The notes beneath the pieces were generated by a model that saw nothing but the letters and a program-made list of their open reading frames with translations, was not told the DNA's origin and ran no database searches. The position numbers were made by a program, and so were the translations under genes. Positions 1-12,407 of a DNA stretch of 64,000 nucleotides are shown here, one piece after another. The DNA comes from Chenopodium formosanum (lineage: Eukaryota > Streptophyta > Magnoliopsida > Caryophyllales > Amaranthaceae), in NCBI GenBank assembly GCA_024500155.1, contig CM044857.1, forward strand, positions 48,255,001 through 48,319,000, written 5' to 3'. Every line of letters starts with the position of its first letter. The stretch's first letter is position 1.

Positions 1-725
1 AAGTGTTCATACACAAACGAGTAGTAATACTACTTTACAAATATTCTCGGGGATTATTATGAGAGACGGGTACATGGTAAGACATGGGTACAGAGTAATT
101 AAAAGTTGAAAATGTCAAATTATCTATCAATCCATTCATACAGGCATACAGCTATAGAGTTTTCCCAAGCCACTTTATTAAAATTAAAGTTCCAGATCAT
201 AAATTCCTAGCTTTGAGACATTACAACTGTTTTAGTGGTACAGCACCCCACTCTTGATTGGTTTATCTTCTTTTTAAAGATATGCTATTAGGAATTAATT
301 AGTGCATAGCTAAGCTAATTAGCTTGGCATCTTTATAATGATATTCTACCAACTCATCAAAGCCACCTAGCAAACAGAAACCTATTACTTACACTTTTTA
401 GCTGCCAATTTTGAGTAATCAATATTAAATCCCATGCTAATAATAATTTCATCATGTACCAACCAAATTAATTCAATTTGCAATATTGTTATTAAGTTAT
501 GTACTCTATGGTTTTGTAAATTGAACAAATAAAAAAATGTGTCGTTTTAGTAACTACTCGACTGGGTTGCTAACGTGGGACATTGATCATTATCTTATTT
601 TAGCCAAGTTACTTAATTTTGTACTTTTGTCATAGACTAGGGAAGAGGGATAAAGGGATTTCTTGAAATGAAATTCCTTAAAATTAACTTGCAACTAAAT
701 TGAGGTAGGGATGGAGGGAACTTAC
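1..725 (-). other. Intron 2 (and beyond) of the leftmost gene
   Basis: This stretch lies downstream, on the minus strand, of the second coding exon of the hydrolase-like gene, whose donor GTAAG begins at 725. It is AT-rich and I see no further exon in it, so it is most simply read as intron. The gene continues beyond the left edge. Confidence 0.5.
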
Positions 726-2224
726 AGCTTCAATGTCAATCCTGTAAACAAGAAGCTTTTTCCGTTCTCGACAACTGGTCCTATAAGCAACAAACACGTG
801 TCCAACCGCCAAGACGTAAGAACATACGAATAGTGCAACCTCGGTGACTTTAGTGTACCCTCTCTCGGCACCATTTGCACCACCAAACACGAACGGGGCT
901 TTTAATGATACAAACACCAATGAAAGTACCGAACATATTGTTACCACCCACAAGTAGGGCCCACGTGACAACTTCGGCCCATCACAACAGCTATACACAC
1001 CTATACAATACATAAATAACGACTTGTTCTCAATACATTAACTTTAAACACATAACAAAAAAAAATTAATACATTATCAGATTTATCACCCACCGTTACA
1101 TACATGAAATCACATTACATACGGTGTCTAAACTCGCTAATTATCACATTTTTTTATGGTATGTAGGTATATTAGTATTTTTTTTTTTTTTTTTTTGGTA
1201 TTTAGAGAGTCATAAGGGTGGAGTGAGAATCGATCCAAACCACTGGAGTTATCCCTTATTCTCATGTAATTGATATGTAACAGTTACTTAGAATGTCAAT
1301 TGTCATACGTATTAAGAAAAAATAAATAAATGCAAAGATTAATTAGACTTATTTCATATGGGATTATGAGAATGTAGAGCATTATTAACCAACTTTAATA
1401 AACTATGCAGAAAACACATGAAAACGGCTAACAACAATTGGGCCAACTACTGTCAGAAAATATATTAATATAAAGTAATAATCAAATTAAGCCAACTAGT
1501 TTGCTGGACTTATTAAGCCCTTAATTAGTCAATTCTGCTATGTAAGCGCAGTTTAAGGTAGGTTAAGAACTTAAGATATAAACTTCCTAATCTAATCAAT
1601 GGTGACCATCAAATTTCAAGTTTTGGCAGGTAAATTAAGTACTTAATAATTTACTCAATTTGGAAATCTCGTAGAACCGTAATAACATAACGAGTTAGCT
1701 TAACAAGTACCCATGAACACTCGTTAGAAAAATCACAAATAATGCAATAAATAAAGTTATTCCCTATTCCTAAAACAGTTGTACCAAATTCATACAACCC
1801 GATCAATTTTCATACTATATTCAGCAATTATTCTGTCTAATAAAACCTAAAAAAATAAAATCATTATTGGTTGTGTAAGCCCATACAGCAATATTATATG
1901 AGACCGTCTGATACAAGAATTTACGAAAAAATACAGGAACTTACAGATGATGACGAGGGAGCGAAGGATGGAGATCAACGGAATATCAACAAGCGAGTAT
2001 CTGAAATCGTAATTGGCCAGGTGGGAGGACAACGATTGAGGAGATAGAAAAGGAGACGAAGCAGAGAACAAAGCAGAAGGTAATATGGTATCCGCAACAG
2101 CAAGAAGAACAGGAGCAGAGAAGAATAAAAACGAGATTAGTAAAGTAATTAAGAAAAACACTGTTTTTATTGCTCTAATCACCCTTATTGATTTCTCCTC
2201 CTTGAGAAACCCCATGTTTTTCAT
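726..2224 (-). CDS. Membrane-anchored alpha/beta-hydrolase family protein, N-terminal exons only (partial)
   Basis: Two coding exons are visible. Exon 1 runs 2224-1945 and ends in a GTAAGT donor; exon 2 runs 1000-726 after a TATAG acceptor and ends at another GTAAG donor. Joined, they give about 185 residues in one frame. The product starts MKNMGFLKEEK and has hydrophobic segments near residues 20-45, 75-95, 105-125 and 140-160. Phrases such as ANYDFRYSLVDIPLIS, CDGPKLSRGPYLWVVT and VAYRTSCRERKKLLVYRID are, from memory, typical of a plant family in which an N-terminal multi-pass membrane region precedes a cytosolic alpha/beta-hydrolase (serine esterase/lipase fold) domain. The catalytic part would lie outside the window, so enzyme activity cannot be judged here. 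Intron 1 (1001-1944) contains a SINE remnant. The start at 2224 is the first in-frame ATG; an internal Met four codons later is possible. Substrate is unknown. Confidence 0.6.
1178..1260 (-). repeat. SINE remnant in intron 1 of the hydrolase gene
   Basis: A 19-nt T run (poly-A on the minus strand) is followed by a segment with the box-B-like string GAGAATCGATCC read in reverse. The body resembles the better preserved SINE at 61033-61116, including the shared AGAGAG..ATAAGG..GAGAATCGA order. I could not define target-site duplications, so it is an old or truncated copy. Confidence 0.4.
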
Positions 2225-2317
2225 ATTTACTTTTTCTTTTTCTTCGAGTTTTCGAATAATTCGAGGCGAGTCTGAGTCCGAGCCCGAGACCGTAGTATGT
2301 ACAAAGATAGATAATTT

Positions 2318-2331
2318 GGGGGGGGGGGGGG
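2318..2331. repeat. G14 homopolymer
   Basis: A run of 14 guanines about 100 bp upstream of the hydrolase start codon, in otherwise AT-rich sequence. It is probably length-unstable. Confidence 0.9.
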
Positions 2332-4660
2332 ATAGACAAAAATAATTAGAAGAGGAGAATTGTGTAAGGGAGAGTGGGAAGGTTTTAATAGAGAAGGGAT
2401 AATAAAAGGGGAGAAGAAGGCGTTGAGAAATTTGACCAAGAGTAGGAAGAGTCGTGGGGTATTATGATGACGTGGAATTTTTTTAAATTAAATTTTGATT
2501 GAAAATTTAAATATTTGGTGAGAGGAAGTTGGAGTTAATTAAAAGACAAAGATTAGGAAATTTACAAACGCGGACGTTACTCGTCAAAGAAAGCTCACTT
2601 TGTATTTCCCCACTTCTTAAATTTCTTCTAGACTTAACGCCTTTAACTAAAAAGTCTTCTTCAAGTTACTATCAATACAAATGTACTTTTTTGTAATTTG
2701 TTCCCTTTACTAAAACTACAAGAGTAGGAAACTAGAAGTTTGTCTTCCAAAAAAAAAAAAAAAAAAAACTAGATTTTTTTATTTTTTTTGAGGGCGAGAC
2801 GAGGAGTATTTGATTTGTAAATATACTACTCGTAATTGTCGTTGATTTATATTTATGAGATATTAGTACGTGTTTTACCTTTTGAAAAATACATAACAGT
2901 ACGGAGTGCGACATCTACTCATATTATGTAGACTTTGAAAAGAATAAATTTAGATAGAGATTAAACACCTTAAGAGTTTTTCAAGTAATAGATGATCCTA
3001 TACACAAGTAACTATATATTAAAATTAAAAGTGTTTCAGATAAGTTTAACAGGTTGGATATTATAACATCGATATACGTTGAATTTACAGTAAAAAATTA
3101 GATTTTTATTTTTATTTTGAATTTTTTTCTTGAAAGGTGGAAGATTGGATAATATCATAAGTTATACTCCGCAGAATTTTTTTTTTTTGAACATGTGTAA
3201 ATCTTGATGTGGTTGAGTTGATTCTAATCGTTCAATTATTCAATTTCTTGTGACATTATTTTTGTCATTATACATGATATTTATGAATGCGCACACATTT
3301 AATATGATGATTATGTGGGGAAAACAATCATCATCATTGTGTAAAAGATATCAAAAGGATAGAATTCGAATCTATTTGTTGATAGCAAGATGAATTTATC
3401 AATTGATTGCATTTTAGTATCCCCTGAAGTCTAAACGAAGGGAAAGTATGAAAATAAATATATGGCACATAAATTATTTTGGATAATCAATAAAAAATGT
3501 CTTTCACTCATAAAATTTCTAGAAAACCAAGAAGCAAGGCAAGGCCTATGAGTGAACAAGTCCCATTTGCAAACAATCACTACTTCGCTAGTATTACTCC
3601 ATAAACCTTAATCCTTCCATCAATCCCAAAACACATGTGTTTGACATTTTATGGTCAAAATTTGAAAACATTGATAAATAATTCTAATAAATTTATAAAT
3701 AAAATATAATTATATATAATTATGTGTTATATTGTTAAATTTGACTCATTTTAACTCCACCTACAATAGGTGAACAATAATATTAAAATCAATATTTCCT
3801 TATACAAATAATCATTTTTTTTTTCCGTTAGTCTTAAAGTCTTTCTAGAGTCATTAAGCAAAATTTCAATCTTTTCAAAAATTACATATCCCTTGATCAC
3901 TCGATTATATCCCCACTCCATGGAAATACGAAATAGTCTTGATTGACTTTTTTTATATTTATATATATAAATACAAGTAAATAATTAATTTTAAAAACAC
4001 GTTAATTTTCTCAATATCTTTCCCTACAATTCTCTGTAATCTTTTAATCCCAAGTCAAAGAAGAACTTTCCCACATAACATGGCAACATCAAAACAAAAT
4101 TACCAAATGATTCAATCAAATCAAAAACTAATAACCTTCTAGAAACCTCAAACTTGATCATGTTGACAAGTTATAAATTCAAAATTAAACATGATTTTAT
4201 TTTCTAAACACAGAAAAATCCGCAAAAAAATAAATTAAAATTCGATTCATACCTTATATACCAACAAAACATACAAAGTATATACTCCTAGTAGTTAATT
4301 AACATTAACAAATTAATACAAGCACATTATATGATTATACATTATATAATGTATATTATCCTAAGTTTCAATGATATGGAACCACATCATACAAATACTA
4401 CAAGTACTCCGGGAGTGATGGAACCGCCCCCATGAAATCATGTGATCACATGAAAAAATATTGTCCTTAATAAATCTCATAGTACAATCTTTGATTTGAT
4501 TTGATTTTATTTTTGTACAATTTTGTTGTTTATGATAAATTATCGGTGTGATGCAATTTCCAATGTTGGTACGTTCAAAATAACTATCAACACATTTTTC
4601 TAAATTTATTTATTTTTATTTAAATGTGAAACTCAAATGATTAACATGTACGTGGTCAGA

Positions 4661-4785
4661 GTGAGGGGTAGCTCAAAACCTCAAGTAGTTAGAGCTTTCC
4701 TCCCAATTCCAAAAAATCATAGGATTATTGATTCTTACTCCCGTTCTTTCGGCTTTCTAAATAATAATAATAATAAAATAATGTA
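4661..4785 (+). repeat. Possible tRNA-derived SINE with TAA tail
   Basis: The order of a box-A-like segment (GTAGTTAGAGC near 4685), a box-B-like GATTATTGATTCTTACTC near 4725 and a short (AAT)n tail near 4759-4776 is SINE-like. The boxes are degenerate and I found no target-site duplication, so this is tentative. Confidence 0.3.
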
Positions 4786-5483
4786 GGTAGCCATGAGTCG
4801 GTTAAAAAAGGAAAATGATCATATTTTTAAAATGTAGAAATTTCTTGGGAATTCTACTATACTGGTAACCTGAGAAAAACATTTATATTACTCGACATAT
4901 GTATGACTTCAGAGATATGATTGGTTAAAAATATTTGGGAAATGTTTGACTTCAATTTCAAATGTTAATTAGTTTTATTAAATGATATGATATGATTTGA
5001 TTCAAAATTTTAGCATGGAATTTGATGAAACTAATAATATTCAAACTTTTGACTTATGTAATGTAATTCAATGACAACCATTTTTTGACTGTAAGCTATA
5101 GGTTTGTGTGGCGCACACACTAATCACTATGATTAGTTGTTACTCCGTAATACATTTTTTTTAATGAGATATGAACGAAAAGGTCAACAAATTGTTTTTG
5201 AGTTTATGATACATACTCAAAATACATCTGACATTATTAAAATTCCTAGATTGTGTCTTATATTGTATTGAAATCAATTCAACTCTCAAGTGTATTAAAA
5301 TAATAAAAATAAATTTTAAAAATTCTAAGTGTATTTAAATTACTATGTATAAATGTATGTAAGTATACCCTGGAACATCTCTATAAAATGTCAACAAATA
5401 TAACCCTCAAAAGTCCAAACATGAGGCATAAGGTTTAATTTTATAATTAAATACACTATTTTCATATATACATGTAGCATATC

Positions 5484-7036
5484 TAGGGCTGGCAAACGGA
5501 TCAGGTCGGGTCGGGTTCGTGTTCGGGTCACCTGATTTTCGGGTCAACTACCCCCAACCCGAACCTGATCCATTTAACTTTTCGGGTTGAAAACCCCAAC
5601 CTGAACCTGATATTTTCAGGTTCGGGTCAACCCGAAATTGACCTTATATGACCTGATTTTTAATTTGGGTTAAAATCAGGTTTCTTTGACCTGAAATTGA
5701 CCCGTCGAGTTAACCCAAAATTGACCCGAATAACTTTTTTTTCATTCCAAAAACAAGTTGTTCAGAGGTTAAGCGTTATAATTCAAACCAAAATTTAATA
5801 GCGTAGTCTAACAAGGTAACAATCCTAATTAACGATTATAAACCAATAAAAAGTGTGATTCACTAATTACAAATCAAGTTTCAAAAGATAATAAGGTTTT
5901 TATAACACAAATTACAGTTCTCAAACAATAATAGAAGATGCAATAAGATTTTCATTTGGATTAAGATCGGACAATGTTGTGCCTGTCATCCTTGTTCACC
6001 ACCTCAAGCTTCAAAATTGATCACACAGCATTTCCAATTGAACATGTCCAATTAAACATGGGTGGCTACTTCTTGCTGCCAAACCTATAAAGCAAAACAA
6101 CACTAATATTATTAAAACATACATATGATCAAAATCAGACTACATCTGACTAGTAAGATCTAAATCAGACTAGATCTAACTAGTAAGATCTAAATTAAAA
6201 CATGCATGCTCATGAAAAACAGAAATAAACAACAAATATTAGCAAGAATCACCATAACATAAACAACATTTAGCAACAAATATTAGCAAAAATTATCATT
6301 AACATTCAAAAATTAGCAAAATCAACCGTATAATAACATAAACAACAACATTTAACATCAGAAATTAGTAATAACATTCGAAAATTAGCATGTAAAAAAA
6401 CAAAATAAACGAAAGCAAGTAATAATAAAATTAACAACAGAAGAATTCGAAAATAAACAAAAATAGCATGTAAAAAACGAAAAAAACAGAAAATAAATTA
6501 AGAAGCAAGATACCTTGATTGATGAGGGAGAGGATATGAGAAACACGTCTCGTGGTGGAGTCAAGCCGTAAAGGAGATGATGAAGTACTCGAATTTCAAC
6601 AATGGTGGAGTATTCGGATTTAACAATGGCGAAGGATTTTAGAGTTTTTGAGGAGAGAGAAAATTTTAAGAGAGAGAATCAGAGAATGTTGTAGAACGGC
6701 TAGAGGAAATGAGGGAAAATAAGAGAATTTTAGGGTTTTGATAATATATAAGGAAGCCGCCTCTTTAGTGGATTGGGCTGGGCTGGCTGGGCTATCAAAA
6801 ATTTAGAACGTTTTTACTTTTTTTTTTTTTAAAACTTAAATTATGAGTTTTTTTTTCGGGTTAAGTGGGTCGTTTTCGGGTTGAGATTTTCAACCTTAAC
6901 CTAACCCATTTAATTTCAGGTTCGGGTTCGTGTCAACCCATTTAAGTTTTCGGGTCGAAAATCTCAACCCTAACCCGCTTTTTTCGGGTCGGGTTCGGGT
7001 CGGGTTTTCGGGTCGGGTCAGTTTTTGCCAGCCCTA
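5484..7036. mobile_element. Non-autonomous hAT element (1553 bp)
   Basis: The ends are inverted repeats, TAGGGCTGGCAAAC at the left and the complement of GTTTTTGCCAGCCCTA at the right. They are flanked by a perfect 8-bp direct duplication AGCATATC at 5476-5483 and 7037-7044. An 8-bp duplication with a YAGGG-type end is diagnostic of the hAT superfamily. Both subterminal regions are packed with CGGGTCGGGTT/CGGGTTCGGGT motifs, on opposite strands, as expected for transposase-binding repeats. An internal direct repeat (around 6140-6200) is also present. No transposase reading frame is seen, so movement would have depended on another element. Confidence 0.92.
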
Positions 7037-7044
7037 AGCATATC

Positions 7045-7474
7045 ATTTCTACTCTTATTGTGAGCCGAACAATTTCCTTGAGTTTTGCTTATTCAGATAT
7101 ATATTATATCAAAAGCTCATTTGGATATACTATATCAAAAGAAAGCCTAGAGGAGATACATGAAGTAAAACAACCGAATACAACATGAGAATTGCCCTCG
7201 GCTTCCTGATTCCTAACATATACTACTATATGTATGTATGTATGTTACCTATCTATAGGGTCTGATATCTCCATCAATTACTATATTTTAATGACAATAA
7301 AGTGATTAACGGTATAAAAAACAAAAGGAGGTCAAAGCATATATAGCAGCCCATGCTAGACAACACGCCGTTTTACTCATGTTGCACCTCAGTCAACGCA
7401 TCTTCATTTCCATGTGTTGCTTTATGTTAGATTCATAAGATTTTGGCCTACTTACCTACGACGGTGTTATAGGA
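7045..7474. other. Short gene-free spacer
   Basis: AT-rich spacer between the hAT element and a solo LTR. A few TATG repeats occur near 7231-7246. I see no gene. Confidence 0.6.
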
Positions 7475-7479
7475 ATAAG

Positions 7480-8840
7480 TGATACGCGTGTCGCGTACCT
7501 AACAAAAATAACTGAACTAACTCTACTATGTAGTTGAGCAAGTAGGGTCAAATCCCAAGAGACTAAGGACTAACTAATTAAACAGACTCAAATTAATATT
7601 AAGCAAGTAAACAATCAATATCGAGAAATCTATACTAGAACAATTACGAACTATCAAGCAACGAAAATTATAATAATGAATTAATCAAGAACTAAAGACA
7701 TCTAAGATTAAGTATCCCCGTTAATATGAATCAATGCTATAGAACAATCCCTTTCCCTCAATTAAATCAATAAATATTCCACAGATGCTCCCTGAAACAA
7801 TATTAAGAGTTTCTTTCGATCAACTAATAGCTTCCCTTACATGAAATCATACCTATTTTCATGGAATCATACATATTAAAGACATTGAAAACGACATCAT
7901 ATAAGTCCTAGCAAGAACAATTAGCTATTTTTCATGCATAAAAGCTCTTACTTTTAATTAGGGTTCTAAAATCAATTAAGAATCAACTTTCGTTGTAAAC
8001 CCAATCACATTCAATAATACTATTTCTAGTTAATCATTGATAATAAAACCAACCCTAACAAAGAGGAATTATAAATTAATTAAATTGGGAATTGGGAATT
8101 AAACAACGCATTAATCCATATTAGGGTTCAACCTAACCCTAGATTATGAAACTACTCACACATAATAATAAAATCAAGAATGATAATCAATAAAGAATAC
8201 ATAATTAACAATAATAAAATAAGATAATTGAGAAAAGAAATCAATACTTGGAATTAATTATGAAATCTTGAATCTTGAAAGTTGAATCCTAGAAAATAAT
8301 AATGAAGAACATAATACCAAAAGCTCTAAAATAATGTATGTAAAAGTGATAAATAAAAGAGTATCTAAAACCTATTTATATGCTAGAAAAATAGTAGTAG
8401 TCTTTACTTAGGATTAGGACTCCTAAAATCCCAAAAATAGAGCTAAATTCGTTGGTAATGAAGAGGCCGCAACCGGGCTGCGGTACAAGGTCGAGAGTCG
8501 CGGTACAGCTGCAGAGTGGGCTGTCAACCTCGAGTTTATTGCTCCTTTATGAAGTACGCCGCAGGCAAGTTGCGCGGTAAGTCACGGTGAGCCGCAATCA
8601 AGCTACGGACTAGGCTGCCATGAAGCTTCGTGGATGCTAGAAACGCTCCATATGAAGAATATCTCACGTCCAAAGCAAATTCCAAACAAATTGAGCCCTA
8701 TTCCTATAAAAACAAATAAACCGAGAAGAGCAATATCGAAATAGGAAGAATATTAACTCTAAAAGATTAGGAGAATGAAGAAAACACCATAAAATATGAC
8801 CAAATATCACATATAAATCATGTATAATATCGTGTTATCA
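7480..8840. mobile_element. Probable solo LTR (1361 bp)
   Basis: The segment begins TGATACGCG and ends CGTGTTATCA, a TG..CA pair with short inverted ends, and is flanked by ATAAG (7475-7479) and ATAAA (8841-8845), a 5-bp duplication with one mismatch. An internal GC-rich patch (about 8460-8640) stands out from AT-rich surroundings. No gag-pol coding sequence or second LTR is visible, so I read it as a solo LTR left after recombination. Family and orientation are not determined. Confidence 0.5.
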
Positions 8841-8845
8841 ATAAA

Positions 8846-9693
8846 GTCAATAAAATACGTAGTAATTAGGATCACAAAGCTCTACAATCGATATATCATA
8901 TCGATGAATTGAATATAGCATACATACATTTTTCCCTATAATCAATTTTCCGCTTTTATCTTTTAGCGTCTCGAAGCGTACTTTCTAATTTGTTTAGCAG
9001 TTTTAGTATATATATATGCTACTCTACTGCTATAAACTTGAGCTCCACTCACCTCGCAGGCTCACGCTAGCACATCTTGGTTGATTAATGTTGATAAATA
9101 AAGTCAAACGGACTTTTTTCAACTACGTATACAAAACATTCTACCTTTGTGTTAGTGTCCATTCAATGTCGTCGATATAATGAGCAAATACGTAAAAACT
9201 GTGCATAGGGCCATTTAATGTACAATTTTATATCATTAATTCATTATATGGTATATACTCCGGTGTATAATGCCAGGCCATAATATATCCCCACACCCTA
9301 ATACATCATTAAAATGATCCATAAGGACAACAAACAAGGGAAAAAAAGAATCAATTGTGGGCCGATAACTTCACTGAAGTATTGCTTGCTAGGTTGTCTT
9401 CAATCTCTTCGCAAACAAATTAAACTAGTATACAACTTGCACCTCGGATTGGAGTAGCTAAGATTTTTCATAAGTGTGCTTACTTGTAAAGACACTTGGA
9501 AAATCTTAAACAACATGGATCATATTGCTTTGTCATTATATTATATTGTCGACATGAAATATTTTGACAATAAATTTGACTTATAATAAGTAAACATTTT
9601 ATACTTGTACTTCATACACACAATTTATATGATTATTATAATTTCTATCTATCTCTAAATAACATTCTATACTCTATATCAAATTGTATACTC
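8846..9693. other. Gene-free spacer
   Basis: AT-rich DNA between the solo LTR and the second hAT element. No coding or RNA gene recognised. Confidence 0.6.
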
Positions 9694-9701
9694 GTACTAA
9701 A

Positions 9702-10267
9702 TAGGGGTGTAAATGAGCCGAACCAAGCCGAGTATTACCTTGTTCATGTTCAAATTCATTTAACTTAGGCGAGTTCGAGCACGATCCCAAGCTTTCAAGC
9801 GAGCTCAAGTTTCTGTTCAAGCTCGGCTCATTTAGTACACTATTGTTCACTAACGGTTCGTGAACAACTCGTTTATTTAACGAGCCTTTCATGACGAACG
9901 AACTTAATAATAATCGAGCTTCTCCAATAAATGAGTTTTGTACTTTTGATATTTGAAAATTTCAGAATTAGCATAATAATTGATGAATCTTAATTATAAA
10001 TTTAATAACTAAATTAACAATTGTAAATAAATCAATAATTCATGAACATAAATAAACGAGTAGTTCATGAACATAAATAAATTAAACGAGTTGTTCATGA
10101 ACTTATCTGAACGAGCATATCTATGTTCATGTTCAAGCTCATTTACTAAACGAGCTTCAAAATTTGTTCAAACTCGGCTCATTTATTAAATAAACGTACA
10201 TGAATGAGATTCAAGCGAGCCCGAATATGAGTAGTTTATTGATCGGCTTGGTTCATTTACATCCCTA
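9702..10267. mobile_element. Non-autonomous hAT element (566 bp)
   Basis: Inverted ends TAGGGGTGTAAATGAGCCGA and the complement of GATCGGCTTGGTTCATTTAC..ATCCCTA are flanked by the perfect 8-bp duplication GTACTAAA (9694-9701 and 10268-10275). The interior carries many copies of CGAGCTC/GAGTTG-like and GTTCATGAAC-like words on both strands, typical of hAT subterminal repeats. The minus-strand open frame of 72 codons inside it is a by-product of these repeats, not a gene. Confidence 0.92.
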
Positions 10268-10698
10268 GTACTAAATACATTTGATCAACAAAATTTATCA
10301 TTTGTTATATATAGATAGTGACGAATTATATTTATTAAATTGAGTTTTGAGTGATTGATCAACAAAATGAACTAATAACCCAATTATTTGACAAAAATAA
10401 TATTTATAAAATTATTATATGTATGTATATTTATTTTATGAGAAGAGTTTGTATAATGTGGCCATTTTTTCCAAGAAGGGGTGACAAATTGACATTACAC
10501 TCAAAGGATAATTGAAATGCATGAAGTCTATCGTTATGGTCATCATAAACATTATGCATGAAATATAAATATTTTATGCTTTGATACGATATTATCTAAT
10601 AATAATGAGTATATTATTATACTTGTATAATCAACCAAAAAATTATGTCACTGCTTTTGTCAAAATATGCCACCCTGTTACAAAATAAGATAGCCATC

Positions 10699-10746
10699 AA
10701 TAATAGTAATAATAATACGAGTAATTATTATTATTATTATTATTAT
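10699..10746. repeat. Inverted TAA/TTA microsatellite
   Basis: AATAATAGTAATAATAAT is followed after a few bases by about eight ATT units, so the tract is both a microsatellite and a potential hairpin. Confidence 0.8.
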
Positions 10747-11530
10747 GAAATAAAAAGGAACTTCTAGAAGAAAAGAAATAATAATAATAATGAAAAAAGA
10801 ATCTTGAATTGCTGACCTAGGCTAACAACTAACCTTAGCCAATTAAGGTAACAAAGCCGCCATTTTCATCCCTTAATTCTTCTTTAATTTTGGATCTTCA
10901 AAGTCAAAATGATCAAACCAAATTCACATTTTCATCGAGTTAATGGGAAAAGGTGGCTTTATAATCACACGAGTTATTGAAGTAATGCATGTTGTCATTG
11001 TCAATATTTGTCATATTGCCTTTCTACTTGAATGGAGTGTACCAAATTAACCAACAACTTGACTGTTTTGGTTAATTAACGATGTTAATGTTCAATTGTG
11101 AGACTCAAACAGAATGTATTTCCCAACAAACCACATAATAAATACGAATAAGGGTATATAGGCCATAATCTTTGTTTTTGAGTCTCCAATTTCATACATA
11201 TGTTGCTTTCACGTATTAAGAACGAGTTTTTGACTTCTGATCTCGGTTAAAGTATATTTATTGATTAGAGAAATTAAACTAAAATAGTGTCATCTAAACT
11301 CGACTCATTTGACTTTTGTATAGTCTAAAATACAAATATTAAATTATTAATTTCTTTTGTTAAGTATAAGTGACAATTATAAAAAGTTTAAATTTTTGTG
11401 AAAAATACAAGTATATATTTATATAAATCCAATAAGATCTCATATTTTTAATGAGTCTAACAAGAAGGTCCGGATTTGATAAGAAGTTTTTTCGATCTCC
11501 TTTTAATAAAGAAATGAATTTGAAACTCCT

Positions 11531-11531
<1 letters not shown>

Positions 11532-11563
<32 letters not shown>

Positions 11564-11573
11564 ACACACACAC
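11532..11573. repeat. Poly-A plus CA microsatellite
   Basis: About 31 A residues run directly into (CA)5-6 and then A/G-rich DNA. It could be the tail of an old retroposed sequence, but no body was identified. Confidence 0.85.
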
Positions 11574-12089
11574 AAAAGAAAAAGAAAAAAAGAAAAAAAA
11601 AAAAGAAATTGAAAAGTAGTTGGCTATTGGCTTACAAACTGTAGGCTGAAGCTGATACAACTTAAAAGTTAAGTTTGGGCCTAAATAACATGGAATGTTG
11701 GAAAAGTTTGGGCCTTTAATGGCTGGTATGTTTTGTTACGGTTGTTTGAAGTGGGCCTCTCCGAGCATTTTGTATTAGTGGGCCGGGAGGATACTTTATT
11801 ATTATTATTACAAACATCTCAAATTATGAATTGAATAAAGTTATTAAGTCAACATCTGTGAAATATTTCACTTCAAAAGTTCAAGAAATTAGTGCAAATA
11901 TCTATTTAAAGTAAAAAAAAATAAAAAAAAATGTAATCAATTCTTCAAATTACTAGCTAATTGCACCTTCGGCAGACAAAATGTAATGGCTCAATTTGTA
12001 TTTAGGATGTGTTACTTTGTATCAACTTATCTCGACTAATCTAAATCTATATAAAATCATCTGATCTTATATTTATGATATGAGTATAT

Positions 12090-12407
12090 GGACTTGTTTG
12101 GTTCACCTTATTTTTACTTATCTGATCTGCTCTGATTTGATCTGAATGTCAAATTTGACCAAACTTTGACCTTAAATATACGATAATCTATACGGAAAAA
12201 ATAAATCAAATGGGATCTTGTTAGATTCGTAATAATGTGCATTTTATTAATATGTGATTTTCACAATTTTTTTCGTTACAAAATTAAAGATATTTAGCGA
12301 TATAAAACTGCACATAAAATAATGATTTGATCTGAACTTATTTTTTCTAATCTAATCTGAACTTATTTTTCTGAAATAAGTAAAAATAAGGTAAACTAAA
12401 CAAAGCC
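12090..12407. mobile_element. MITE with long imperfect inverted ends (318 bp)
   Basis: The left end GGACTTGTTTGGTTCACC followed by TTATTTTTACTTA matches, in reverse complement, the right end, which reads GGCTTTGTTTAGTTTACC then TTATTTTTACTTA. The end sequence is close to that of the Harbinger-type MITE at 31226-31674. The flanking duplication is not clear, so superfamily assignment is by end similarity only. Confidence 0.7.

Larger units (their letters stand above)
2225..5475. other. Gene-free AT-rich DNA, promoter side of the hydrolase gene
   Basis: No supportable coding region. The first about 300 bp upstream of 2224 is the probable promoter and 5' UTR of the minus-strand hydrolase gene and includes a G14 run at 2318-2331. 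The rest is AT-rich with long A/T homopolymers. Short open frames here are low-complexity. Confidence 0.6.
10276..12089. other. Gene-free AT-rich DNA with simple repeats
   Basis: No supportable gene. It contains (AAT)n followed by (ATT)n at 10699-10746, which can pair as a hairpin, and an A31(CA)n tract at 11532-11573. Open frames across the poly-A/poly-T tract are homopolymer artefacts. Confidence 0.6.

Noticed and set aside
9674..9892. A 72-codon minus-strand frame
   Set aside because: It spans the left end of a hAT element and is composed of its subterminal repeats.
11360..11660. Open frames of about 70 codons on the minus strand
   Set aside because: They consist largely of phenylalanine runs from the poly-A/CA tract; low-complexity artefact.
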